DNA of 8,331 nt from Nostoc cf. edaphicum LEGE 07299 (GTDB taxonomy: Bacteria; Cyanobacteriota; Cyanobacteriia; Cyanobacteriales; Nostocaceae): assembly GCF_015207245.1 (NCBI RefSeq), contig NZ_JADEXF010000102.1:1-8331 (forward strand), read 5' to 3'. Positions 1-4,747 of this stretch are shown here, in pieces; the stretch's first letter is position 1, and each line of letters opens with the position of its first letter. Under the pieces are notes generated by a model. It was not told where the DNA came from. It searched no databases and was given only the letters and a program-made list of their open reading frames with translations. A program made the position numbers and the translations under genes.

Positions 1-52
1 GCGTAAATCCTAAGTTAAAAACCAGCAATTTTCTGAAATATTCCCCTTTATT

Positions 53-1336
53 ATGACTAAGCAAAAACTTCGCATTGCACTGTTTACAGGGTTGTACGCT
101 CCTTTTTTAACTGGCGTTTCCGTTGCAGTACACCAACGAGTTCGTTGGTTGCTAGAGCAGGGACATGAGGTTTTTTTAATCCATCCGCAAATCAACGATC
201 GCTATCCCAAAAATGTTGGCGATCGCCCCATGCCAGGTTTAGAAGAAATTCAATCTTTTCCTAATTTCTCTGCTTACGCATTTCCCACAGAACCGCTGGT
301 ATTTTACAAGTCTCTTCCTCAACCGTTGAACTATCGGCATTGGAGCGATACCAAGCTGCTGGAGAAATTCAAGCCCGATATTATCGTGGTTGAAGAAGCA
401 GCCCAAATGAGAGGTTTGTACTCATTTTTCTTGCAAGGTTATGGTCGCCCTATCGGCACTCAATACGCAAAACGAACAGGCACGCCAATAATATCACTCT
501 TCCATACAGATATCGTTGCGTATATCAAATATTACTTTGGAGACCGATTCTTCAATTTAGTTCGCCCCATCGTTCCCGTTTTAGTCAAGCAGTTTAGTGA
601 GTCTTATGACTTCAATTACTTCTCTTCTAAAGAACAACTGACTAAATACGAAGAACTGAAATGCCAACGCGCTGAATACGTCGCCTATCAAGGTATCGAT
701 TGCGAAAAATTTCACCCGCGAAATATTTGTTACAACCCAATTCCTAACGATAACCGACCAACTCTGTTGTTTGTCGGACGCATCACACCGGAAAAGAATG
801 TCAACCAATTGCTTGATATCTTTCCAGTCATAGCTGCTAAAATTCCTGATGTCCATCTGGTAATTGTTGGTAGTGGCCCGCTAGATGAAGAGATCCGTGA
901 GCGTGCTAAAAAGTTTGGATCGGGTATTACTGTATGGGGTGAGTCTCACGGTACAGAACTTCTAGGTTGGTTTGCCAGAGCGGATGTTTTTATCAACCCT
1001 TCTGTCACCGAGAACTTCTGCACTACAAATAACGAAGCGTTAGCGTCTGGAACTCCTCTGGTTGCTGTTGTTGCACCATCAACTTCAGAACAGGTTTTTC
1101 CTGGTCGTAATGGCTTCCTTGCCCAACCTAACAACCCCACAGACTTTGCCCAAAAGGTAATTGCGATTCTGGAAAATCCCGATTTGAAAGCAGATATGAC
1201 TCGGCACGCTCGCCCCTCTATACTCGAATTTGATTGGTCGTCATGTATGCAGAAATTTGAACACAAACTTTACCAAATCGTTGAAGGAGTGCAGAAAGTG
1301 GAAGTAAGTACAGCTAGTATAAGACCACAGCGATAA
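53..1336 (+). CDS. Glycosyltransferase, family 4 (group 1) type
   Basis: A 427-residue protein with the GT-B layout of GT4 retaining glycosyltransferases, which move a sugar from a nucleotide-sugar donor to a lipid, polysaccharide or other acceptor at the cytosolic face of the membrane. The N-terminal half starts with a beta strand and a Gly-containing loop (RIALFTGLYAPFLTGVS, residues 7-23), then a helix ending in GHEV, as in GT4 acceptor domains. The C-terminal donor domain has LFVGRITPEKN (239-249, with R243 and K248 in the usual phosphate-binding places), HLVIVGSGP (268-276), and an exact E-x7-E pair (E320 and E328) in SVTENFCTTNNEALASGTP. Length is normal for the family. The ATG at 53 is supported by the immediate start of the Rossmann strand; no clear Shine-Dalgarno sequence is visible. 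Donor and acceptor cannot be told from sequence. The neighbours give no pathway context, because a gene-poor repeat region follows. Confidence 0.9.
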   Translation: MTKQKLRIALFTGLYAPFLTGVSVAVHQRVRWLLEQGHEVFLIHPQINDRYPKNVGDRPMPGLEEIQSFPNFSAYAFPTEPLVFYKSLPQPLNYRHWSDTKLLEKFKPDIIVVEEAAQMRGLYSFFLQGYGRPIGTQYAKRTGTPIISLFHTDIVAYIKYYFGDRFFNLVRPIVPVLVKQFSESYDFNYFSSKEQLTKYEELKCQRAEYVAYQGIDCEKFHPRNICYNPIPNDNRPTLLFVGRITPEKNVNQLLDIFPVIAAKIPDVHLVIVGSGPLDEEIRERAKKFGSGITVWGESHGTELLGWFARADVFINPSVTENFCTTNNEALASGTPLVAVVAPSTSEQVFPGRNGFLAQPNNPTDFAQKVIAILENPDLKADMTRHARPSILEFDWSSCMQKFEHKLYQIVEGVQKVEVSTASIRPQR

Positions 1337-1502
1337 GAAACAGATCGCTAGTATCTACATACAGTACTGGCGATCGCTAGCACTGCAACTTTTTGCACCA
1401 ACGAGTTTTAGGATTATTAAACACATCCGACTTGCATTGCCGTAGTTGCAGGTAGTAGAAGCTATGAGTTAATGAAACTTTGAATTTTTCCCTTTCCTAT
1501 CA
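1337..1502. other. Gene-free spacer after the glycosyltransferase
   Basis: No gene is seen. The stretch has a HIP1 octamer at 1370-1377, a direct repeat of GATCGCTAG (1343-1351 and 1372-1380), and a weak hairpin (CGCTAGTA at 1346-1353 pairing with TACTGGCG at 1365-1372, one G-T pair, 11-nt loop). No T-run follows the hairpin, so it is not a convincing terminator, though its place 10 bases after the stop would suit one. Confidence 0.5.
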
Positions 1503-1566
1503 GGCTGCACCTTAGTTGCATCGACTTGCAACTTACTTGCATCGGTCTGCAACTTACTTGCATCGA
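1503..1566. repeat. 21-bp tandem repeat, array 1 (about three units)
   Basis: TTGCATCG recurs at 1516, 1537 and 1558, exactly 21 bases apart. A partial unit (CTGCACCTTAG) lies before the first. This array is a variant of the family seen at 1903, 3052 and 4483: it has CTTAC where the others have TTTGA or TTTGT. On the minus strand the units read LDASKLQ, TDASKLQ, VDATKVQ. The array lacks the palindromic leader found before arrays 2 and 4, and lacks the A-rich tail. Confidence 0.85.
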
Positions 1567-1795
1567 GGCGTACCCGCCCTTTGCGGTGGCGATCGCCTTG
1601 CCTTTGCGATCAAAGCGCATAGGTGCAGAAGCTTATGCGCCAATACGATTCAGTAGAAATGTTGCATTGTTGTATCGCAATATCTCTACACAATGTTTGG
1701 TTGAGAATACTTAATAAAGTAACTAAATCTGTTATTAGATAATGTCCCGCCTGTAGGAACATTCAATTTTTCAGGGCAACAAATCAAAGCCAATT
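1567..1795. other. Gene-free spacer with HIP1 and an inverted repeat
   Basis: No convincing gene. It contains a HIP1 octamer (1589-1596), an inverted repeat GCGCATA (1615-1621) with TATGCGC (1634-1640) around a 12-base loop, and GC-rich stretches of the kind dispersed in Nostoc intergenic DNA. The open frame at 1526-1714 starts inside the 21-bp array and has no family-like content. From about 1740 the bases may belong to the decayed RTX end that follows, but I cannot show it. Confidence 0.45.
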
Positions 1796-1847
1796 AACCT
1801 GACTGGTGGTACTGGTGCTGACACAGAGTAACTTGACTTGTATTTAA
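1796..1847 (+). pseudogene. Decayed RTX gene 3' end, copy A
   Basis: Two RTX-like fragments lie here in different frames. Bases 1799-1825 read LTGGTGADT, an RTX nonapeptide close to DLTGGTGND in the intact gene (nucleotides near 4050-4075 match closely). Bases 1818-1844 read LTQSNLTCI before a TAA at 1845-1847, resembling the C-termini LTQNDFISV (copy B, 4398-4424) and LTAGDFITI (intact gene). The two fragments join over GCTGAC, so the copy looks like an internal deletion that fused an RTX repeat to the gene's end out of frame. Stops precede the fragments in both frames, and there is no start. The reading is inferred from short matches, so confidence is moderate. Confidence 0.5.
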
Positions 1848-1902
1848 GTGTGTTGGGTGGGCAAATGTTTGCCCACTCTACAAATTGCCTAAATGCTTTG
1901 AT
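1843..1902. repeat. Palindromic leader of the composite repeat, copy A
   Basis: Sixty bases that align without gaps to 4423-4482 (about 52 of 60 identical). The core is the palindrome GTGGGCAAATGTTTGCCCAC (1857-1876), extended outward by one G-T pair and one G-C pair, followed by CTACAAATTG and a short AT-rich stretch that runs directly into 21-bp array 2. Similar GTGGGCA...TGCCCAC palindromes are dispersed in cyanobacterial intergenic DNA. Here the palindrome is fixed at the same distance from two arrays. Confidence 0.8.
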
Positions 1903-2070
1903 TTGCACCTTTATTGCATTGGCTTACAACTTTGTTGTATTAAAGAGTAATTTTGTTGTATTGGCTTGCACCTTTGATGCATCGACTTGCAAGAAAGTTG
2001 TATCGACTTGCACCTTTGTTGCACCGACACGCAATTTTGTTGCATCGACTTGCACCTTTGATGCATGAGC
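1903..2070. repeat. 21-bp tandem repeat, array 2 (eight units)
   Basis: Eight units of exactly 21 bases with no spacers (starts at 1903, 1924, 1945, 1966, 1987, 2008, 2029, 2050). The typical unit starts TTGCACCTTTGTTGCATC and ends GAC, GGC or similar. Units 2, 3, 5 and 7 are the most diverged (for example GAGTAATTTTG and TTGCAAGAAAG openings), while units 4, 6 and 8 are near consensus. The last unit runs into GCAAAAATTAGC, the tail shared with array 3 and, in part, array 4. On the minus strand the units read ASKVQVD, ATKLRVG, ATKVQVD, TTFLQVD, ASKVQAN and so on, with one stop in unit 2. Confidence 0.95.
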
Positions 2071-2217
2071 ATTGCAAAAATTAGCCTTGCTCAGTCTTTA
2101 TGGAGTAGAGACGTTGGCGTAGCCCACCTTAGGTATCGCTACTCTCATCACTTTACATAAGTATTAATTATATAGGACAAAGATCCTAGTCAAAACTTGG
2201 ATCTTTGTACGATGCGG
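2046..2217. repeat. Long direct repeat, left copy (upstream of the toxin-antitoxin pair)
   Basis: Matches 3063-3213 in direct orientation. The first 63 bases align without gaps (55 identical) and the last 77 bases (2141-2217) align without gaps (71 identical). Between these blocks this copy carries 21 extra bases near 2112-2133 (GTTGGCGTAGCCCACC region). The copy begins inside array 2 and ends with GATGCGG after a hairpin. Together with the right copy it brackets the toxin-antitoxin module. Confidence 0.9.
2175..2210. repeat. Hairpin in the left direct repeat
   Basis: ACAAAGATCCTAGT (2177-2190) and ACTTGGATCTTTGT (2195-2208) form a 14-position stem with a CAAA loop and one T-T mismatch (2187 with 2198). 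One more pair lies outside a second mismatch (2175 with 2210; 2176 and 2209 do not pair). No T-run follows, so a factor-independent terminator is unlikely. The equivalent hairpin at 3171-3206 pairs perfectly. Confidence 0.85.
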
Positions 2218-2229
2218 TCACTGAGGGGA

Positions 2230-2258
2230 TTGGCAGAGGCAATAACCAGTATTATAGT
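2230..2258 (+). promoter_or_regulatory. Likely sigma-70-type promoter for the toxin-antitoxin pair
   Basis: TTGGCA (2230-2235) and TATAGT (2253-2258) are separated by exactly 17 bases, each one mismatch from the consensus hexamers. Transcription would start near 2265, about 60 bases before the antitoxin ATG. The promoter lies just outside the left direct repeat, so it belongs to the module rather than to the repeat. It is inferred from sequence only. Confidence 0.55.
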
Positions 2259-2325
2259 AAAGTGACATAAGGGCAGGGCAAAAGCTCATCGCATAGATTG
2301 ACTCGGTGAATTGGTATACACAACT

Positions 2326-2565
2326 ATGAATGTACAACTTGTTAATTCCCTTGTAGAAGTGGTACTAAATCTCTCTCCCGAAGAGCAAAAACTTTTTCAA
2401 GAAAAGCTGAGTAACAAGCATTTAACGTTACTAAGTAATAAACCTCAAACATCATCACAGAGATTATTACTTTGGCAAGAGTGGATAGATACAGCACCAA
2501 AAAGCTATGCCAACCTTTCTGATGAAGCTCTGCGTCGAGAAAATATCTACGATGATGAAGTATGA
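2326..2565 (+). CDS. Putative VapB-like antitoxin
   Basis: A 79-residue acidic, largely helical protein ahead of a PIN-domain toxin, overlapping it by four bases (ATGA), the usual arrangement of type II toxin-antitoxin operons. Such antitoxins bind and block their toxin and often repress their own promoter. The N-terminal helix MNVQLVNSLVEVVLNLSPEE resembles small cyanobacterial antitoxins with a Leu-rich helix followed by SPEEQ. The C-terminal half (WQEWIDTAPKSYANLSDEAL, then a run of acidic residues) would be the toxin-wrapping tail. I see no clear ribbon-helix-helix or AbrB motif, so DNA binding is unproven. The ATG at 2326 is preferred to the TTG at 2311; neither has a strong Shine-Dalgarno sequence. 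The call rests mainly on context. Confidence 0.75.
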   Translation: MNVQLVNSLVEVVLNLSPEEQKLFQEKLSNKHLTLLSNKPQTSSQRLLLWQEWIDTAPKSYANLSDEALRRENIYDDEV

Positions 2566-3008
2566 CCGATTATTTATTAGATACCAATATCCTTTTACGC
2601 TCCAGCGATATAGCTTCACCCGATTATAATCTTGTCGATCGCACAATCAGGTATCTAATATCTAATAACCATCAATGTTTTATTACATCTCAAGTTTTAA
2701 TTGAATTTTGGGTTGTAGCCACCCGTCCTGTAGCTGTAAATGGATTTGGATGGACACCAGAAGAAACCGAACGAACGGTGCAAATGCTCATAAATCAGTT
2801 TGAGTGGCTAGAAGAAACACCAGATGTCTTTTGCCTTTGGTTTAGCCTTGCTACAACTCACAAGATTTCAGGGAAACGCACTCACGATTTACGCATACAA
2901 GCAGTAGTGCTTACTCATAACATCAGCCATATTCTGACCTTAAACCCAAAAGATTTTGTAGAAATTGAAGGAATTACTATTGTTCACCCCAATAGCATAA
3001 ACAGCTAA
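2562..3008 (+). CDS. PIN-domain ribonuclease toxin (VapC-like)
   Basis: A 148-residue PIN-domain protein, predicted to be a Mg-dependent endoribonuclease that cleaves RNA when its antitoxin is lost. The acidic residues sit in family order: D7 in YLLDTNILL, E48 in SQVLIEFWVVATRP, D109 in THDLRIQAVV, and the closing N128/D131 in LTLNPKDF. The pattern suggests an intact active site. Length is normal for VapC proteins. The start codon overlaps the antitoxin stop as ATGA, implying translational coupling and co-transcription from a promoter near 2230. The cassette lies between two long direct repeats, with no other gene inside them. The RNA target cannot be predicted. A stand-alone PIN nuclease role is possible but less likely given the partner. 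Confidence 0.88.
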   Translation: MTDYLLDTNILLRSSDIASPDYNLVDRTIRYLISNNHQCFITSQVLIEFWVVATRPVAVNGFGWTPEETERTVQMLINQFEWLEETPDVFCLWFSLATTHKISGKRTHDLRIQAVVLTHNISHILTLNPKDFVEIEGITIVHPNSINS

Positions 3009-3051
3009 AACCAGGGATTTAGTGCAATCGTAATTTTTATAGTGAGGTGTA

Positions 3052-3087
3052 CTTAGTTTCATCGACTTGCACCTTTATTGCATTAAA
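3052..3087. repeat. 21-bp tandem repeat, array 3 (under two units)
   Basis: A partial unit (CTTAGTTTCATCGAC, 3052-3066) is followed by one full unit (3067-3087, TTGCACCTTTATTGCATT start). It then enters GTAAAAATTAGC, the same tail as after array 2. This is the left edge of the right direct repeat; a leader palindrome is absent. Confidence 0.8.
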
Positions 3088-3213
3088 GTTGTAAAAATTA
3101 GCCTTGCTCAGTCTTTATGAAGTAGAAGCAATCGCCACTCTCATCATTTAACATAAGTATTAATTATATAGAACAAAGATCCTAGTCCAAACTAGGATCT
3201 TTGTTCGATGCGG
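3063..3213. repeat. Long direct repeat, right copy (downstream of the toxin-antitoxin pair)
   Basis: Second copy of 2046-2217, in the same orientation and 21 bases shorter because it lacks the internal GTTGGCGTAGCC-containing segment. It begins in a 21-bp unit, continues through AAAAATTAGCCTTGCTCAG, and ends with a hairpin and GATGCGG. Recombination between the two copies would remove the toxin-antitoxin pair precisely. Confidence 0.9.
3171..3206. repeat. Perfect 16-bp hairpin in the right direct repeat
   Basis: GAACAAAGATCCTAGT (3171-3186) pairs over its full length with ACTAGGATCTTTGTTC (3191-3206) around a CCAA loop. It lies about 160 bases after the toxin stop. It lacks a following T-run, so it is only a weak terminator candidate; it may instead be a structural or recognition element of the repeat. 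Confidence 0.9.
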
Positions 3214-3313
3214 CAATTAAGGCGATCGCTGTACAATCCATTACACTTGCAGTAACCTCATGTCACCTTTAACTGTACCCAAATTAGAGATTATCTGCTC
3301 ACCGGACTTTGTA

Positions 3314-3346
3314 CCAAGGCTTGCAAACCCAGTTTGTAAGCCTTGG
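3314..3346. repeat. 15-bp hairpin upstream of the RTX gene
   Basis: CCAAGGCTTGCAAAC (3314-3328) pairs with GTTTGTAAGCCTTGG (3332-3346) around a three-base loop, with a single G-T pair (3323 with 3337). It sits 120 bases before the RTX start codon. No T-run follows on either strand. Role unknown; it could protect or terminate a transcript, or be another dispersed palindrome. The rest of 3214-3465 holds HIP1 octamers at 3222-3229 and 3395-3402 and no gene. Confidence 0.8.
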
Positions 3347-3352
3347 CTTCAC

Positions 3353-3372
3353 TAGCTGATTGGTGATGCGAT
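3353..3372 (+). repeat. 20-bp direct repeat flanking the RTX gene, left copy
   Basis: TAGCTGATTGGTGATGCGAT occurs here and again, identically, at 4326-4345. The two copies enclose the RTX gene. In the right copy the bases are part of a decayed RTX 3' end (frame LIGDAI). The same frame here reads LIGDAI, then loses any resemblance. Confidence 0.85.
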
Positions 3373-3465
3373 CACATTTGAGAACAAAAAAAATGCGATC
3401 GCCTTTTCGTCCATAAAGCCTATTTAATCAAACGCGCTTAAAACAACATAACAGGAAAAAATTAA

Positions 3466-4311
3466 ATGACAAGCTCTATTGTTAACCAAACTACTGATGA
3501 CGGCACTGGGACTACTACAAGCACCCGCAGTTATGCAATCCTCCAAGCTAACCAACTAGCAGGGGATGACACGATTACCACTGATACTGATGTCCGTGTC
3601 ATCGAGGTAGTGAAAACCCTGGAGAACAGCAATATCACCATCGTCGGTAACAATCACAGCATCAGCGGCGATGCTAATAACACTGCCGTGACCATCTCGG
3701 CAAGTACCTTGTTAGTTAACGATACCCTTAGCGATGGCAGCCTCACGAATACTGCTACGGTGACTGTGGCTGTCGGTGGCAACACAGTAATTGTAGGCGG
3801 TAATGGTGCTGATAGCCTAAGTGGCGCAGCAGGCAATGACTCCATTGAAGGAGGCAATAGCGCTGACACCCTCAACGGCTTAGGAGGTGATGACACTCTT
3901 GTCGGCGGTAATCAAGGGGATATCCTCAATGGTGGCGATGGCAATGACCTCCTGCTAGGGGAAGAAAGCGATAACAGTGGCGGTGGTAAAGACTTTCTCA
4001 ATGGCGGTGCCGGCAATGACATCCTCAATGGCGGTAACGGCGCAGATGACCTGACTGGCGGTACTGGCAACGACATTTTAACTGGTGGCAGTGCTTCTGA
4101 TACTTTTATCTTCGCCGCCCTAGACGGCACCGATACGATTACTGACTTTAACGATGGACTTGATTACATTGGTCTGTCCGGCGGTTTAACCTTTGGTCAA
4201 CTGTCTTTCTCTGGCAGCAACATCTTTGTTACCAGCACCAATGAACTCCTGGCAACTCTGACGGGTATTGATACCACGACCCTCACGGCTGGTGATTTCA
4301 TCACAATCTAG
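3466..4311 (+). CDS. RTX calcium-binding repeat protein, probably secreted
   Basis: A 281-residue RTX protein. Residues 20-90 (RSYAILQANQLAGDDTI, NITIVGNNHSISGDANN) resemble the beta-helix start of cyanobacterial pectate-lyase-like or adhesin-like proteins. Residues 111-212 hold about nine GGxGxDxL-type nonapeptides (GGNGADSL, GGDGNDLL, GGAGNDIL, GGTGNDIL), one interrupted by an EESDNSGGGKD insert; these fold into a calcium-binding parallel beta-roll outside the cell. The C-terminus (SDTFIF, DTITDFNDGLDYIGL, then a beta-rich tail ending in DFITI) matches the serralysin-type end that acts as a type I secretion signal. There is no N-terminal signal peptide. AGGA at 3453-3456 lies nine bases from the ATG. 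No catalytic domain is present, so it is a structural, adhesive or calcium-binding product. No ABC exporter is in the window. A decayed RTX end follows directly. Confidence 0.88.
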   Translation: MTSSIVNQTTDDGTGTTTSTRSYAILQANQLAGDDTITTDTDVRVIEVVKTLENSNITIVGNNHSISGDANNTAVTISASTLLVNDTLSDGSLTNTATVTVAVGGNTVIVGGNGADSLSGAAGNDSIEGGNSADTLNGLGGDDTLVGGNQGDILNGGDGNDLLLGEESDNSGGGKDFLNGGAGNDILNGGNGADDLTGGTGNDILTGGSASDTFIFAALDGTDTITDFNDGLDYIGLSGGLTFGQLSFSGSNIFVTSTNELLATLTGIDTTTLTAGDFITI

Positions 4312-4325
4312 GATTACTGCCTTTT

Positions 4326-4345
4326 TAGCTGATTGGTGATGCGAT
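4326..4345 (+). repeat. 20-bp direct repeat flanking the RTX gene, right copy
   Basis: Exact copy of 3353-3372, starting 15 bases after the RTX stop codon. It forms the start of the RTX-end remnant at 4329-4427. Confidence 0.85.
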
Positions 4346-4427
4346 TCGTTTAGGCAATCAAACTTTAGCAATACTGACTGCTTTTGATATCACCATGCTG
4401 ACGCAGAACGATTTTATCTCTGTTTAA
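4329..4427 (+). pseudogene. Decayed RTX gene 3' end, copy B
   Basis: In a frame different from the intact RTX gene, these 32 codons read from an upstream stop (TAG, 4326-4328) to a TAA (4425-4427). The last 20 residues, LAILTAFDITMLTQNDFISV, match 11 of 20 residues of the intact gene's own end, LATLTGIDTTTLTAGDFITI. The preceding GDAIRLGNQ fits the usual GNQTLAILTG ending of cyanobacterial RTX proteins. There is no start codon or ribosome site, so this is the leftover end of a second RTX gene. It runs directly into the palindromic leader of the composite repeat, as copy A does. Confidence 0.75.
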
Positions 4428-4482
4428 GTTTATTGGGTGGGCAAATGTTTGCTCACCCTACAAATTGGCTAAATACATTAAT
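4423..4482. repeat. Palindromic leader of the composite repeat, copy B
   Basis: Aligns without gaps to 1843-1902. The inverted repeat GGGTGGGCAAA (4435-4445) with TTTGCTCACCC (4448-4458) has a single G-T pair. CTACAAATTGGCTAAAT follows and leads straight into 21-bp array 4, at the same distance as in copy A. Confidence 0.8.
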
Positions 4483-4629
4483 TTGCACCTTTGATGCATC
4501 GTCCTGCACCTTTGATGCATCGAAGAGCGCCTTTGTTGCATCGACTTGCACTTTTGATGCATTGGCTTACATCTTAGTTGCATCGACTTGCATATTTGAT
4601 GTATTAGCTTGCACCTTTGTTGCATAGAA
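4483..4629. repeat. 21-bp tandem repeat, array 4 (seven units)
   Basis: Seven contiguous 21-base units starting at 4483, 4504, 4525, 4546, 4567, 4588 and 4609. The first is close to the family consensus (TTGCACCTTTGATGCATC). On the minus strand they read DDASKVQ, FDASKVQ, VDATKAL, ANASKVQ, VDATKM-stop, ANTSNMQ, FYATKVQ. An A-rich GCAAAAATCAGC follows at 4633, matching the tail after arrays 2 and 3 over about a dozen bases before diverging. Confidence 0.95.
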
Positions 4630-4711
4630 AAAGCAAAAATCAGCTTACCCTTTCTTTAACCTTGTTTTATCTAAAAACTTCACCTTACTGATAGCTTTAT
4701 GGTTGCAATGG

Positions 4712-4728
4712 GTACATTAAATATGTAC
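4712..4728 (+). promoter_or_regulatory. GTACAT inverted repeat and possible promoter before the small helical protein
   Basis: GTACAT (4712-4717) and ATGTAC (4723-4728) form a perfect 6-bp inverted repeat with a five-base spacer, ending 19 bases before the start codon at 4748. A weak promoter can be drawn over it: TTGCAA (4703-4708), 17 bases, TACATT (4726-4731). If real, the inverted repeat would be an operator overlapping the -10 region. The half-site spacing does not fit NtcA (GTA-N8-TAC). Confidence 0.4.
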
Positions 4729-4747
4729 ATTACAACAGTATGCTGAT

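Noticed and set aside
581..1266. Minus-strand open frames opposite the glycosyltransferase gene
   Set aside because: Antisense shadows without recognisable motifs or ribosome sites.
1838..2068. Plus-strand open frame over leader and array 2 (CTFDAST-type repeats)
   Set aside because: It begins in dispersed-repeat sequence, lacks a ribosome site, and its unit-to-unit changes are non-conservative. A 21-bp unit without stops gives long open frames by default.
2175..3346. Hairpins at 2175, 3171 and 3314 as factor-independent terminators
   Set aside because: None is followed by a T-run on either strand, and two are parts of a duplicated repeat.
3654..4130. Minus-strand open frames opposite the RTX gene
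   Set aside because: They are low-complexity Pro/Leu/Ser shadows of the Gly/Asp-rich RTX repeats.
4433..4627. Plus-strand open frame over leader and array 4
   Set aside because: Same reasons as for array 2; the frame exists because the unit length is a multiple of three.
1903..4629. CRISPR array
   Set aside because: Units are contiguous 21-mers with no unique spacers between them, and there are no cas genes in the window.
4712..4728. NtcA binding site
   Set aside because: The GTA and TAC half-sites are 11 bases apart, not the required 8.
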